DNA of 64,000 nt, from the NCBI RefSeq assembly GCF_001267175.1, contig NZ_CP012358.1, forward strand, positions 722,501 through 786,500, given 5' to 3'. The translations under genes were made by a program, and so were the position numbers. Source of the DNA: Thiopseudomonas alkaliphila. Lineage in GTDB: Bacteria > Pseudomonadota > Gammaproteobacteria > Pseudomonadales > Pseudomonadaceae. The notes beneath the pieces are model-generated. The model made no database searches and was not told where the DNA came from. It was given only the letters and a program-made list of their open reading frames with translations. This document shows, in pieces, positions 9,899 to 22,163 of the stretch; within the stretch, counting starts at the first letter, position 1; every line of letters starts with the position of its first letter.

Positions 9899-10406
9899 CC
9901 CGCAGCATCAGGTAATAGCGAACGACTGGTTACTACTCAGCGCTGAAACTGAACTGACTGCCGAATACCTCGCTCAGTTGGCAGGGAAAAACCTACTGGT
10001 GCCCAGTGCGCTGTGGTCTGTCGTTCACCAAGCCCTTGCAGGTAATGCTAACCTTGGATTGTACCTAGAAAGTCATGAGCTCATTGAACAGCTAATTGAA
10101 GAGTTAAAGCCTGCACTGCTGCGACAGCCACTAATTGCTTTGAACTTTGCCAGCTTTACCGATGGTCGGCACTTTACCAATGCGCGCTTGCTCCGTGAGC
10201 GTTATCAGTTTAATGGTGAAATTCGCGCCATTGGCGATGTCGCTGTCGATCAGCTGTTTTATTTACAGCGCTGCGGCTTTAATAGCTTTACGGTTCAAGC
10301 CGCGGATCAAACGCTTGCTTTAACCCAGCTAAACGCTCATCAGCCCAGCTATCAAGCGGCTTGTGATGAGCACTTGCCGCTGTATCGGCGACGTCTAGCG
10401 CTCTAA
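9882..10406 (+). CDS. DUF934 protein, sulfite reductase partner
   Basis: The 174-residue protein begins at ATG 9882, preceded by AAGGAG inside the end of cysI. A longer frame from 9792 is only read-through inside cysI. The C-terminal half carries the DUF934 hallmarks: FASFTDGRHFTNARLLRERYQFNGEIRAIGDV, described here by its key residues F-T-D-G-R and R-A-x-G-D-V, and a late QRCGFNSF. DUF934 proteins are encoded next to CysI in Pseudomonas and related bacteria and are taken to assist sulfite reduction, but their biochemical role is not established. The two genes are translationally coupled. Confidence 0.9.
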   Translation: MQVLINPQHQVIANDWLLLSAETELTAEYLAQLAGKNLLVPSALWSVVHQALAGNANLGLYLESHELIEQLIEELKPALLRQPLIALNFASFTDGRHFTNARLLRERYQFNGEIRAIGDVAVDQLFYLQRCGFNSFTVQAADQTLALTQLNAHQPSYQAACDEHLPLYRRRLAL

Positions 10407-10410
10407 AATA

Positions 10411-10443
10411 AAGGCCCCATTTGCTCGGCTTATGGGGCCTTTT
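10411..10443 (+). terminator. Bidirectional terminator between cysI operon and yjgR
   Basis: AAGGCCCCAT pairs with ATGGGGCCTT and a short T run follows on the plus strand. The A-rich left side makes it usable from the minus strand as well. Confidence 0.75.
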
Positions 10444-10473
10444 GCTGCGCTTAAGTTATCTGCTCTTTACGTG

Positions 10474-11970
10474 TTAACGACGTTTCTTGCCGCCGGTTAA
10501 AGAACCTAAAATACCTCGCACAATTTGATTACTGATGCGGTTAACCGCTTGACGAATAGTGGTTTGCATCACCTTACCGGCAAAGTCAGTCACCGCACCG
10601 CCCGCCACTTCAGCCAGGCTGCCAGACTTCGTTGCCTTGGAATTAACCGGTGGTTGCGCGGCTTGATCAGCAGCGGCTTGTTCAGCTCGGGCACTTAAAA
10701 TCTCGTAGGCCGACTCACGATCAAAAGGCTTATCATAGCGTCCAGATAAAGGCGAACGGCGCATCACCTCACTGCGCTCCTGCTCGGTTAGCGGTCCAAC
10801 CCGTGATTGCGGCGGTGCCACGGCTAACGACTGCACCCTAGTTGGCATCCCTTTCGGCTCTAAACTACCAAACAAGGCCTCACCAATCCCCAGCTCAGTT
10901 AGCATCGTTAAGCTATCAATTTCAGGGTTGGGGCGAAAACCATCGGCCACTGCCCGCAATGCCTTTTGCTCCTTAGCGGTAAAAGCCCGTAATCCATGCT
11001 GCACACGCATACCCAGCTGAGCTAAAATTTCATCAGGCAAATCTGCTGGCGACTGAGTAACAAAATACACGCCTACGCCCTTCGAGCGAATTAAGCGCAC
11101 CACTTGCTCTAACCGATCACGCAAGGCTTTTGGGGTGCCCTTAAACAGCAAATGCGCCTCATCAAAAAATAGCGCTAATAGCGGTTTGTCTGCATCACCT
11201 CGCTCAGGTAGCTGCTCAAACAATTCAGCCAGTAACCAAAGTAAAAAAGTGGCGTACACCTTAGGCGCGTCATGAATTAAGCGTGCGGCATCTAATAAAT
11301 GGATACGTCCTCGCCCATCTGGATCGGGCCGTAGTAAGTCTTCTAACTCAAGGCCTGGCTCACCAAAAAAGTGTTCGATCCCCTGTTGCTCTAAAATCGC
11401 TACCTTACGCAGTAACGCATTGGCAGACTGACGCGTAAATAGCGCTTTATCTTCACCTAACGCTTCTGGCGTATCGAGCAAATAGTTCATTAGCGCTTTA
11501 AGGTCTTTCACATCCAGCAGCAATAAACCATCACGATCAGCAATCTTAAACACGGTGTATAGCACGGCTTGCTGGCTATCGGTTAACTCTAATAAGTTAC
11601 CCAATAATAACGGCCCCATATCACTGAGCGTAGTGCGCATTGGGTGACCGCTTTCACCGTAGATATCCCACAGACTCACAGGATAGGCTTTAGGCGTGTG
11701 CTCTAGCCAAGGCATAGAAGCAATGCGCTCGGCAATTTTACCTTTAGGCTCACCTTGCGCCGCAATACCGCAGAGGTCACCTTTTACATCAGCCGCAAAT
11801 ACAGCCACCCCTGCCTCACTAAAAGCCTCGGCTAAGCGTTGCAAAGTAACGGTTTTACCGGTTCCAGTCGCCCCAGCAATAATGCCATGCCGATTAGCTA
11901 AACGTAATAAATGACCCAGCGGCTGATTGTGCTGATCTGCGCCTAATAATAGGATGTCTTCAGTCGGCAT
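10474..11970 (-). CDS. HerA/DUF853-type ATPase (YjgR-like)
   Basis: The 498-residue protein is a P-loop ATPase of the DUF853/HerA-FtsK superfamily. The Walker A motif GATGTGKTVT lies near residue 35. A Walker B-like LLALFFDEAHLLF sits near the middle and an arginine-rich VRLIRSKGVGVYFVTQ sensor region follows. The start at ATG 11970 is preceded by AGGAG nine bases upstream and fits the usual MPTEDILLLG start, so 13 upstream in-frame codons are excluded. The function of YjgR is not established. The family resembles DNA-translocating HerA ATPases but no nuclease partner is encoded beside it. Confidence 0.9.
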   Translation of the reverse strand: MPTEDILLLGADQHNQPLGHLLRLANRHGIIAGATGTGKTVTLQRLAEAFSEAGVAVFAADVKGDLCGIAAQGEPKGKIAERIASMPWLEHTPKAYPVSLWDIYGESGHPMRTTLSDMGPLLLGNLLELTDSQQAVLYTVFKIADRDGLLLLDVKDLKALMNYLLDTPEALGEDKALFTRQSANALLRKVAILEQQGIEHFFGEPGLELEDLLRPDPDGRGRIHLLDAARLIHDAPKVYATFLLWLLAELFEQLPERGDADKPLLALFFDEAHLLFKGTPKALRDRLEQVVRLIRSKGVGVYFVTQSPADLPDEILAQLGMRVQHGLRAFTAKEQKALRAVADGFRPNPEIDSLTMLTELGIGEALFGSLEPKGMPTRVQSLAVAPPQSRVGPLTEQERSEVMRRSPLSGRYDKPFDRESAYEILSARAEQAAADQAAQPPVNSKATKSGSLAEVAGGAVTDFAGKVMQTTIRQAVNRISNQIVRGILGSLTGGKKRR

Positions 11971-11992
11971 AAATAGGTGCTCCTGCTTGCAG

Positions 11993-12017
11993 TAAAAAGC
12001 CGCGATCAACGCGGCTT
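11993..12017 (-). terminator. Terminator between purU and yjgR
   Basis: On the minus strand AAGCCGCG and CGCGGCTT form a perfect stem around TTGAT, followed by TTTTTA. It lies between the purU stop and the yjgR Shine-Dalgarno, so yjgR is probably transcribed separately or only by read-through. Confidence 0.8.
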
Positions 12018-12030
12018 CTAAGGTACTGTA

Positions 12031-12882
12031 TTAATCAAATACCACTGTTTTATTATCGTGAATAATAACTCGATCTTCCAAGTGATAGCGTAAACCACGC
12101 GCCAGCACCATTTTTTCTACATCTTTACCTTGGCGTACCATATCAACAATGGTATCGCGGTGACTGACTCGCGCCACATCTTGCTCAATAATTGGGCCCG
12201 CGTCTAAATCTTGGGTGACATAGTGACAGGTTGCACCAATTAACTTCACTCCGCGCACTGCAGCCTGATGATAGGGTTTAGCGCCAATAAAGGAGGGCAA
12301 GAAACTATGGTGAATATTAATCACTTGGCCAGCATATTTTTCACATAAGTCTGGCGGGAGAATTTGCATATAGCGCGCCAGCACCACGCAATCTGCCTGA
12401 TGCTCATCAATTAACCGACTCACTTCATCAAATGCTGGCTGCTTATCTTTAGGATTCACCGGAACATGGAAAAACGGGATACCATGCCATTCCACCATGC
12501 TACGTAAGTCATCATGGTTGGCAATCACGCAAGGAATATCGCAGTCCAGCTCATTACGCGCCCAGCGGTGTAACAGATCAGCTAAGCAATGGGAGTCACG
12601 GCTTGCCATCAATACCACACGCTTTTTCACTGCCGAATCAGTCACATTCCACTGCATAGAAAATTCATTGGCAATCGGTGCAAAGGCTTGTTTAAAGCCA
12701 TCTAAATCAAATGGCAAAGACTCTGCGCGAATTTCATGGCGCATAAAAAACCAGCCGCTTTGCTCATCTGAGTGGTGACTGGCTTGATGAATCCAACCAT
12801 TATAGGTGGCTAAAAAATTACTCACCTTGGCCACAATACCTACACGGTCAGGACAGGCAATCGTCAAGCGAAACGTTCGCAT
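12031..12882 (-). CDS. purU: Formyltetrahydrofolate deformylase PurU
   Basis: PurU hydrolyses 10-formyl-THF to THF and formate, balancing one-carbon pools for purine and glycine metabolism. The 283-residue protein has an N-terminal ACT domain (residues 1-80, opening with LTIACPDRVGIVAKVS) and a C-terminal formyltransferase-fold catalytic domain. N189 and H191 in INIHHSFLPSF and D227 in YVTQDLDAGPI are the expected catalytic residues. Length is normal. The gene stands alone between mlaA and a terminator. FolD at the left end of the window makes its substrate. Confidence 0.96.
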   Translation of the reverse strand: MRTFRLTIACPDRVGIVAKVSNFLATYNGWIHQASHHSDEQSGWFFMRHEIRAESLPFDLDGFKQAFAPIANEFSMQWNVTDSAVKKRVVLMASRDSHCLADLLHRWARNELDCDIPCVIANHDDLRSMVEWHGIPFFHVPVNPKDKQPAFDEVSRLIDEHQADCVVLARYMQILPPDLCEKYAGQVINIHHSFLPSFIGAKPYHQAAVRGVKLIGATCHYVTQDLDAGPIIEQDVARVSHRDTIVDMVRQGKDVEKMVLARGLRYHLEDRVIIHDNKTVVFD

Positions 12883-12965
12883 GCACTATTACTCCAAAAA
12901 CTATAATTAACTCAAATAAATCTTGATGACTGCAAAACGCTTAGCAGCAACAGCGCCAATGATTA

Positions 12966-13700
12966 CTAAAAATCATCCACTACATCGCCGTCATTCACTC
13001 GATATTCGCGGTTTTGCAAATAAGCGTTACGAATAAAGCGATAACGATCGCCAGTCATATAGCGCTCTAATGGAATCAACTTGGCACGGGTATCTACCAC
13101 ATCTAATGCAAAGCTGCTATTGCGTACCGGAACATCATTAATGTAGCGATAAGGGCTGTTATAACTATCTGGCAATTTACCAAGCGCATCGCGCACTGTG
13201 CTGGGGCCAAAAAATGGCAACACCAGATAAGGACCACTGCTGACCCCCCACTTACCTAAGGTTTGCCCGAAGTCTTCTTGGTTACGCTGCAACCCCATTT
13301 TGGTTGCCACATCAAAAAAACCCAGTAAGCCAAAGGTGGTGTTAAACAGAAAACGCGCCGTATCGACACCGGCCTCGTGCATTTTACCCTGCACCAGGTT
13401 GTTAGCTAGATTACGAAATTCACCCACATTCTGAAACATATTGTGGATACCGTCCTCTACGGGATCCGGCGTAATTTTACGATACCCAGCAGCCAAAGGT
13501 CGTAGCGCCCAACGGTCTAAGGTGTCATTAAAGACAAATACCTTGCGGTTGAAGCTTTCCCAAGGATCAGCTGCTTTTTCTGCGGCCTCCCAAGGTAGAT
13601 CTTGGTCCTCATCCCACTCTTCTTCTGCTAAGACTTGCGTACTGCTGAGTAAAGCAGCAGCGGCCAAGCTCAAACTTACACGGCCGAATCTATTACGCAT
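12966..13700 (-). CDS. mlaA: MlaA/VacJ-family outer-membrane phospholipid transport protein
   Basis: MlaA removes phospholipids from the outer leaflet of the outer membrane and passes them to MlaC. The 244-residue protein has the family core: DPWESFNRKVFVFNDTLD, a GFFDVATKMGL segment and GPYLVLPFFGPSTVRDALG. The N-terminus is a signal peptide ending STQVLA before EEE. I see no cysteine in the whole protein, so it cannot be a classical lipoprotein. The acidic stretch after the signal is unusual. The gene lies downstream of cysS, behind a possible terminator hairpin. Confidence 0.92.
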   Translation of the reverse strand: MRNRFGRVSLSLAAAALLSSTQVLAEEEWDEDQDLPWEAAEKAADPWESFNRKVFVFNDTLDRWALRPLAAGYRKITPDPVEDGIHNMFQNVGEFRNLANNLVQGKMHEAGVDTARFLFNTTFGLLGFFDVATKMGLQRNQEDFGQTLGKWGVSSGPYLVLPFFGPSTVRDALGKLPDSYNSPYRYINDVPVRNSSFALDVVDTRAKLIPLERYMTGDRYRFIRNAYLQNREYRVNDGDVVDDF

Positions 13701-13726
13701 GGTGCGTCTCCATTAATAATTAAATC

Positions 13727-13755
13727 GGTCTGCAGCCTAACGCTGACTGCAGACC
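13727..13755 (-). terminator. Hairpin between cysS and mlaA, possible terminator
   Basis: GGTCTGCAG and CTGCAGACC form a perfect nine-pair stem around an 11-base loop, just after the cysS stop on the minus strand. The following GATTTAATTATT is only moderately T-rich, so termination may be partial. Confidence 0.5.
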
Positions 13756-13762
13756 CTCTGAG

Positions 13763-15148
13763 TTACTCAGCTAAGCGCCAACCAGTACCGCCCTTTCCAT
13801 CTTCCAGCACAACGCCCATGGCGGTCAGCTGGTCACGAATCCGGTCAGACTCAGCCCAGTCCTTAGCTTCACGTGCGGCAATTCTCTGCTCAATCAGCGC
13901 TTCTACGGCAGCAGCATCCACCTTATTAGCAGCGCCAGCTTTCAAATAGGCTTCAGGCTCCATTTGCAAGACACCCAAAACGCCTGCTAATTCACGCATA
14001 CATGCAGCTAATGCTGCCGCTGCTGATAGATCAGTGCTACGCAAACGATTGACTTCCCGAGCCATATCAAACAGAACCGCACAGGCTTCAGGCGAATTAA
14101 AGTCATCATCCATTGCCTGATTAAAGCGCTCAACAAAACTTTCACCACCGCTCGCTGGCACTTCAGGCAAGCCTTTTAGGGCATTATAAAAGCGTTCTAA
14201 CGCTGAGCGCGCCTCACGCAGGCTATCTTCTGAATAGTTGATTGGACTGCGATAGTGGCTGGCCACCAATAAATAGCGAACTACTTCAGGGTGATACTTA
14301 GCCAGTACTTCACGGATAGTGAAAAAGTTGCCTAAAGACTTTGACATTTTCTCACCATCCACCCGTACCGCGCCGGCATGCATCCACGTTGCGGCATATT
14401 GTTTGCCGGTTGCTGCTTCACTTTGGGCAATTTCATTTTCATGGTGAGGGAAAACTAAATCTGGCCCACCGCCATGAATATCAAAGCTATCGCCAAGGCA
14501 GCAAGTAGACATCACCGAGCACTCAATATGCCAGCCTGGGCGTCCCTCTCCCCAAGGCGAAGTCCAACTAGGTTCACCGGGCTTAGCGGCCTTCCAGAGC
14601 ACAAAGTCCAGTGGACTTTCTTTGGCTTCATCCACTTCAACCCGCGCACCACTTTGTAAGTCATCCAGTTTACGGCGCGACAGCTTGCCATACTCGGTGA
14701 ACTTATGAACCCGATAATACACATCACCGTTGCCAGGCGCGTAGGCATAACCTTTATCAATTAGGGTTTGAATCATTTGAAACATGCCATCGATATGCCC
14801 TGTTGCTCGCGGCTCCTGATCAGGACGCAGGACATTTAAGCGTGCTTCGTCTTCATGCATCGCGGCAATCATACGCTCGGTTAAGGCGGTAAAAGGCTCA
14901 CCATTTTCTACCGCACGCTGAATAATTTTGTCGTCAATATCAGTGATATTACGCACATAATTAACTTCATAGCCGCGGTGACGTAACCAACGGGTGACCA
15001 CATCGAAAGCCACCATGACTCTCGCATGCCCAATATGACAGTAGTCATATACGGTCATACCGCACACATACATGCGCACTTGATTACCCACTAAGGGTTT
15101 AAATAACTCTTTTTGTTTTGTCAGCGTATTGTAAATCGCTAAACCCAT
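13763..15148 (-). CDS. cysS: Cysteinyl-tRNA synthetase
   Basis: CysRS charges tRNA-Cys in the cytosol. The 461-residue length equals that of E. coli CysRS. Zinc ligand C29 is in [15 protein letters not shown], which also contains the HIGH signature. A second zinc-site segment reads HIECSVMS, with [10 protein letters not shown] after it, and KMSKS is present near residue 267. The start at 15148 shares one base with the glnS stop codon (TAATG arrangement), so translation is coupled. A longer start four codons upstream lies inside glnS and is less likely. Confidence 0.97.
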   Translation of the reverse strand: MGLAIYNTLTKQKELFKPLVGNQVRMYVCGMTVYDYCHIGHARVMVAFDVVTRWLRHRGYEVNYVRNITDIDDKIIQRAVENGEPFTALTERMIAAMHEDEARLNVLRPDQEPRATGHIDGMFQMIQTLIDKGYAYAPGNGDVYYRVHKFTEYGKLSRRKLDDLQSGARVEVDEAKESPLDFVLWKAAKPGEPSWTSPWGEGRPGWHIECSVMSTCCLGDSFDIHGGGPDLVFPHHENEIAQSEAATGKQYAATWMHAGAVRVDGEKMSKSLGNFFTIREVLAKYHPEVVRYLLVASHYRSPINYSEDSLREARSALERFYNALKGLPEVPASGGESFVERFNQAMDDDFNSPEACAVLFDMAREVNRLRSTDLSAAAALAACMRELAGVLGVLQMEPEAYLKAGAANKVDAAAVEALIEQRIAAREAKDWAESDRIRDQLTAMGVVLEDGKGGTGWRLAE

Positions 15149-16830
15149 TACTGCCCCCATGAATCACGCAAAGTTACGGTCCGGTTAAATACCAAGTGAT
15201 CAGCACTGCTGTCTTCGCTATCTAAACAAAAGTAACCTTCACGCTCAAACTGAAAGCCTTGCCCTACTTCTGCGCTCGCCAATGAAGGCTCGGCGCGGCA
15301 ACCGGTTAATACCGTTAACGAGTTAGGATTGATATTGTCTAAGAACGACTCGGCATCGCTACCATCTTCGTTTTTATCAGGGTTAGCTGTTTTAAATAAG
15401 CGATCATATAAGCGCACTTCACACTCAACACTTTCTGCCGCCGGCACCCAGTGAATGACTCCCTTTACCTTACGGCCTTCAGGGTTTTTGCCTAGGGTGT
15501 TTTCATCATAGCTGCAGCGCAGTTCAATAATGTTGCCATCCGCATCGCGGATCGCTTCATCTGCGCGAATCACGTAACTGCCACGCAAGCGCACTTCACC
15601 GCCTGGGACTAAACGCTTAAAGCCTTTTGGTGGCTCTTCTTCGTAATCACTGGCGTCAATATACAGCTCGCGAGAGAACGGCAAGGTACGGGTTCCCATA
15701 TCTTGCTTCGGGTGGCGCGGTAATTCTAGCTGCTCAACCTGACCTTCTGGGTAGTTAGTAATGACCACCTTAATTGGATTCAGCACACACATTGCACGAC
15801 TGGCATTGGCATCAAGGTCCTCACGAATACAGAACTCCAGCATCCCCATATCGACAATACCACCAGCACGGTTAACCCCGATCATATCGCAGAAATTGCG
15901 AATCGACGCTGGGGTATAGCCACGACGACGGAAGCCGCTAATGGTGGACATCCGTGGATCATTCCAACCATTCACATGACCTTCATCCACTAACAGTTTT
16001 AACTTACGCTTACTGGTAATGGTGTAGTTCAGGTTTAAACGGGCAAACTCATACTGACGCGGATGCGCCGGAACCGGTAACTGCTCTAAGAACCACTCAT
16101 ACAATGGACGGTGATCTTCAAACTCTAAAGTACACATTGAGTGGGTGATCAACTCAATGGCATCAGATTGGCCATGGGTAAAGTCATAACTTGGATAAAT
16201 GCACCACTTATCACCGGTTTGATGGTGATGGGCATGACGAATCCGGTAAAGGATTGGATCGCGCAGGTTCATGTTAGGCGATGCCATATCAATTTTAGCG
16301 CGCAATGCGCGCGCACCGTCTGCAAACTCACCGGCTTTCATCCGGGCAAATAAATCTAAGTTTTCTGCTACTGAACGCTCACGAAATGGGCTGTTTTTAC
16401 CCGGCTCAGTTAGGCTGCCACGGTATTCACGTGCCTGCTCAGGTGAGAGATCGCAAACGTACGCTTTACCTTGTTCAATTAAATATACGGCCCACTCGTG
16501 CAACTGATCAAAGTAATCAGAGGCATAACGCACCTCGCCATCCCACTGAAAACCTAACCAACGAACATCGTCTTTAATTGACTCGACGTATTCAAGATCT
16601 TCTTTAGCTGGGTTAGTATCGTCAAAACGTAAGTGACACACGCCGCCAAACTCTTCTGCCATGCCAAAGTTTAAACAGATAGACTTAGCATGACCGATAT
16701 GCAAATAACCATTAGGTTCGGGTGGAAAACGCGTCACAATGCTTTGATGCTTTCCTGACTCAAGATCATCACGAATAATGGTACGAAGAAAGTTAGCGGC
16801 AACCGTTACAGTAGAATCTGGCTTACTCAT
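15148..16830 (-). CDS. glnS: Glutaminyl-tRNA synthetase
   Basis: GlnRS charges tRNA-Gln directly, as in gammaproteobacteria. The 560-residue protein has [15 protein letters not shown] with the HIGH motif, and SKRKLKLL replacing the MSKRKL version of the KMSKS loop. The anticodon-binding beta-barrel domains fill the C-terminal third. The start at ATG 16830 is preceded by AGGA seven bases upstream and gives the family N-terminus MSKPDS. An 11-codon extension is not needed. The gene is followed without a gap by cysS. The divergent ppiB-lpxH pair on the other side is the Pseudomonas arrangement. Confidence 0.97.
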   Translation of the reverse strand: MSKPDSTVTVAANFLRTIIRDDLESGKHQSIVTRFPPEPNGYLHIGHAKSICLNFGMAEEFGGVCHLRFDDTNPAKEDLEYVESIKDDVRWLGFQWDGEVRYASDYFDQLHEWAVYLIEQGKAYVCDLSPEQAREYRGSLTEPGKNSPFRERSVAENLDLFARMKAGEFADGARALRAKIDMASPNMNLRDPILYRIRHAHHHQTGDKWCIYPSYDFTHGQSDAIELITHSMCTLEFEDHRPLYEWFLEQLPVPAHPRQYEFARLNLNYTITSKRKLKLLVDEGHVNGWNDPRMSTISGFRRRGYTPASIRNFCDMIGVNRAGGIVDMGMLEFCIREDLDANASRAMCVLNPIKVVITNYPEGQVEQLELPRHPKQDMGTRTLPFSRELYIDASDYEEEPPKGFKRLVPGGEVRLRGSYVIRADEAIRDADGNIIELRCSYDENTLGKNPEGRKVKGVIHWVPAAESVECEVRLYDRLFKTANPDKNEDGSDAESFLDNINPNSLTVLTGCRAEPSLASAEVGQGFQFEREGYFCLDSEDSSADHLVFNRTVTLRDSWGQ

Positions 16831-16956
16831 GGGATTCCTAGCAATATCGAATTTGGCAGCCAAGGTAGGCTGAACGAAATAAAGGGCTTATCATACCTGA
16901 ACAGGTCAGCTTGCTGACAGTTCTATGTATCTTTTGACATTTTGGATTTTATTTAC

Positions 16957-17451
16957 ATGATTAAATTACACACCAATCACGGCGTTATCACGATTAAACT
17001 CTTTGCTGACCAAGCGCCTGAAACCTGCGCCAACTTTAGCCAATACGTCAAAGAAGGTCATTACGACAATACAATTTTTCACCGTGTTATCAATAACTTT
17101 ATGATTCAAGGCGGTGGCTTTGAAGCTGGGATGGTGCAAAAAAACACCCGTGCCCCCATTAAAAACGAAGCCAATAACGGCCTCTCCAACAAAACTGGGA
17201 CGCTTGCCATGGCACGCACCATGGACCCTCACTCAGCTTCAGCGCAGTTTTTTATTAACGTCAGCGACAACACCTTCCTTGACCACACCGCACCAACCAC
17301 CCAAGGCTGGGGGTATGCTGTTTTTGGTGAGGTGGTTGAGGGCATGGACGTGGTCAATCAAATTAAAGCGGTTGAGACCACCACCCGTGCTGGCCACCAA
17401 GATGTGCCACGCGATGATGTAATCATTGAAAAAGCTGAGATTGTTGAGTGA
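16957..17451 (+). CDS. ppiB: Cytoplasmic peptidyl-prolyl cis-trans isomerase B (cyclophilin)
   Basis: The 164-residue protein is a cyclophilin without a signal peptide, so it acts in the cytosol. [13 protein letters not shown] contains the catalytic arginine, and [15 protein letters not shown] and [15 protein letters not shown] are the other family blocks. The start is taken at ATG 16957 (MIKLHTNHG). The in-frame TTG at 16942 adds five residues not found in the family. The stop overlaps the GTG start of lpxH by four bases, so the two genes are coupled. Confidence 0.96.
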   Translation: MIKLHTNHGVITIKLFADQAPETCANFSQYVKEGHYDNTIFHRVINNFMIQGGGFEAGMVQKNTRAPIKNEANNGLSNKTGTLAMARTMDPHSASAQFFINVSDNTFLDHTAPTTQGWGYAVFGEVVEGMDVVNQIKAVETTTRAGHQDVPRDDVIIEKAEIVE

Positions 17452-18194
17452 TTTTATTCATCTCTGATCTGCATCTGCAAGAACAACGCCCGGATATTAG
17501 CCGGGCGTTTTTCAACTTTCTCCAGCAACACGCCCGCCACGCTCAGCAGCTGTATATTTTAGGCGACTTTTTTGAGGTTTGGATTGGCGATGATGCCATG
17601 AGCGAATTTCAGCAACAGGTTGCCCACGCCCTGAAGCAACTGAGCCAACATGGCTGCCAAGTTTTTTTAATGCATGGCAACCGCGACTTTTTAATCGGCC
17701 AGCAATTTTGCCAGCTCGCAGGCTGTACTTTACTGCCTGATCCTAGCGTTATTCAGATTCAACAAACGCCTATTTTACTCAGCCATGGCGATCTTTTGTG
17801 CACCGAAGATGTGGAATATTTAAAGATGCGCCGTATCCTGCGCAACCCCCTAGCACTTTTTATTCTACGTCATTTGCCGCTAACCCTTCGCCATAAGCTC
17901 GCTCGCGGACTACGTAATCAAAGTCAGTCACGCACTTCAATGAAAGCGGCCAGCATCACCGATGTCACCCCCGAAGCGGTGGCACCTTTTATGCAAAAAT
18001 ATGGTGTTCACACATTAATTCATGGGCATACCCATCGCCCAGCCAAGCACGCAGTCATCCTAAACAATCAACAACCGGCCACCCGAATTGTGCTGGGCGA
18101 TTGGGATAAAGCCCTGTGGTATCTGCGCTGCGATCCGCAACAAAGTCCTTTAACCTTTAGCTTGCAACAAGCGCCAATCACTGCTTTACCTTAA
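17448..18194 (+). CDS. lpxH: UDP-2,3-diacylglucosamine diphosphatase LpxH
   Basis: LpxH hydrolyses UDP-2,3-diacylglucosamine to lipid X in lipid A synthesis and acts at the inner membrane surface. The 248-residue protein has all calcineurin-like metal-binding blocks in order: [35 protein letters not shown] and HGHTHRP. The start is GTG, overlapping the ppiB stop. Length matches the family. MsbA, which exports the final lipid A core, is encoded at 37796-39622. Confidence 0.96.
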   Translation: MILFISDLHLQEQRPDISRAFFNFLQQHARHAQQLYILGDFFEVWIGDDAMSEFQQQVAHALKQLSQHGCQVFLMHGNRDFLIGQQFCQLAGCTLLPDPSVIQIQQTPILLSHGDLLCTEDVEYLKMRRILRNPLALFILRHLPLTLRHKLARGLRNQSQSRTSMKAASITDVTPEAVAPFMQKYGVHTLIHGHTHRPAKHAVILNNQQPATRIVLGDWDKALWYLRCDPQQSPLTFSLQQAPITALP

Positions 18195-18328
18195 GGTAAA
18201 GATACTCCCTAACGTATTGATTTATAGCGAGTAAAGTCATTAGTCGAATTGCCAGTTTTTTCCTAACTAGCGTATAACGTGGCCAACGCCATAGCAGTTT
18301 ATGGCGACCTATAATAAGGCTAAAAACC

Positions 18329-19642
18329 ATGTTACGACTCTTATCTAAACCTGCGGTCAAGCTGGTAGAACGCTACCTGCCTGATCCTTATATCTTTGTG
18401 CTACTACTCACTATTGTGGCTGCCGTTTGTGCGCTATTTATTGAGCAAAGTTCACCCATCCAGATTGTCCGTTATTGGGGTAACGGTTTTTGGAACCTGC
18501 TGTCTTTCTCCATGCAAATGCTTTTGGTACTGGTTACCGGGTTTATGCTGGCTAACTCACCACCGGTCAAAAAGCTATTAGTGGCAATCGCTAAAACAGC
18601 TAAAACCGCTGGTGGAGCTATTTTATTGGTGACCTTTATTTCCTTGGCTGCCAGCTGGATTAACTGGGGCTTTGGTTTAGTGGTTGGCGCTATTTTTGCT
18701 AAAGAATTAGCTCGCCAAGTTAAAGTGGATTACCGCCTACTGGTTGCCAGTGCTTATTCGGGATTCTTGGTCTGGCACGCGGGATTAGCCGGCTCGATTC
18801 CACTCACTATTGCCACCGAAAATCACTTCAGTGCTGCACAAATTGGGGTGATTGGCACGGATCAAACCATTTTCTCCAGCTTTAACTTACTGATCGTGCT
18901 GTGTATTTTCATTGCAGTACCATTGGCCAACCGTTTAATGATGCCTAAAGCTGAAGACAGTATTTATATTGACCCTAAGCTACTAGAAGAGCCTGAAGAA
19001 GTTATCAGCAATGATCCTAACCGCCCTGCTGAGCGCTTAGAAAATAGCCGCACGTTAGCCTTACTCGTAGGCTTTCCTGGATTAATCTACTTAGTTGATT
19101 ATTTCTTTAACAGTAGCGGCAGCCTGAACCTGAACATTGTTAACTTTATGTTCTTGTTTTTGGCCATTATTCTGCACGGTACCCCACAGCGCTTACTCAA
19201 TAGCCTGCAAGAAGCAGTGAAAGGCGGTGCTGGAATTGTGATTCAGTTTCCTTTCTATGCCGGCATCATGGGCATTATGATTGATTCTGGCTTAGCTAAA
19301 ACACTCTCGGAGTGGTTTGTCTCCTTCTCTAGCGCCGCGTCTTTGCCATTCTGGTCCTTTATCAGTGCCGGTATCGTCAATATTTTTGTTCCCTCTGGAG
19401 GTGGCCAGTGGGCGGTACAAGCGCCGGTGATGCTGCCCGCAGCAATTGAATTAGGCGCAGATATTCCACGGGTTGCTATGGCGGTTGCTTGGGGCGATGC
19501 CTGGACTAACTTACTGCAGCCATTCTGGGCTCTGCCAGTACTGGGTATTGCTGGATTAAAAGCCAAAGACATTATGGGCTTTTGTTTAATCTTACTGATT
19601 ATTACTGGCGCGATTATTTCGCTGGGGCTTACCTTCTTTTAA
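18329..19642 (+). CDS. Short-chain fatty acid transporter, AtoE family
   Basis: The 437-residue membrane protein belongs to the AtoE short-chain fatty acid transporter family. The N-terminal RYLPDPYIFVLLLTIVAA and the SWINWGFGLVVGAIFAKELAR block are typical. About ten to twelve hydrophobic helices are visible, with a conserved IVNIFVPSGGGQWAVQAPV loop near the C-terminus. No ato catabolic genes (CoA-transferase, thiolase) lie beside it, so the substrate (acetoacetate, butyrate or similar) is inferred only from the family. It is followed by a strong bidirectional terminator. Confidence 0.92.
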   Translation: MLRLLSKPAVKLVERYLPDPYIFVLLLTIVAAVCALFIEQSSPIQIVRYWGNGFWNLLSFSMQMLLVLVTGFMLANSPPVKKLLVAIAKTAKTAGGAILLVTFISLAASWINWGFGLVVGAIFAKELARQVKVDYRLLVASAYSGFLVWHAGLAGSIPLTIATENHFSAAQIGVIGTDQTIFSSFNLLIVLCIFIAVPLANRLMMPKAEDSIYIDPKLLEEPEEVISNDPNRPAERLENSRTLALLVGFPGLIYLVDYFFNSSGSLNLNIVNFMFLFLAIILHGTPQRLLNSLQEAVKGGAGIVIQFPFYAGIMGIMIDSGLAKTLSEWFVSFSSAASLPFWSFISAGIVNIFVPSGGGQWAVQAPVMLPAAIELGADIPRVAMAVAWGDAWTNLLQPFWALPVLGIAGLKAKDIMGFCLILLIITGAIISLGLTFF

Positions 19643-19659
19643 CCCCAATCCCTGATGAT

Positions 19660-19698
19660 AAAAAATCCCACTGTAGTTAAAGCCACAGTGGGATTTTT
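19660..19698 (+). terminator. Bidirectional terminator between the AtoE gene and ligA
   Basis: AAAAATCCCACTGT pairs perfectly with ACAGTGGGATTTTT around a ten-base loop. The A and T tracts on both sides allow use from both directions between these convergent genes. Confidence 0.9.
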
Positions 19699-19711
19699 CA
19701 CATAACGATAG

Positions 19712-22057
<2,346 letters not shown>

Positions 22058-22112
22058 TCAGTACTCACTCAGGTGATACAGCTACCACTAGCTGTCTTCT
22101 GTTGCTTTGAAA

Positions 22113-22138
22113 CAAAAAGAGCAGCCAAAGCTGCTCTT
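22113..22138 (-). terminator. Terminator between zipA and ligA
   Basis: On the minus strand AAGAGCAGC and GCTGCTCTT form a nine-pair stem with a four-base loop, followed by TTTGTTT. It implies that ligA has its own promoter or depends on read-through. Confidence 0.8.
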
Positions 22139-22163
22139 ATTAATACACAATACCCTTAAAGCT

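Noticed and set aside
16934..16957. TTGACA just upstream of ppiB as a promoter
   Set aside because: No -10 box lies at a suitable distance before the start codon, so it is not listed as a promoter.
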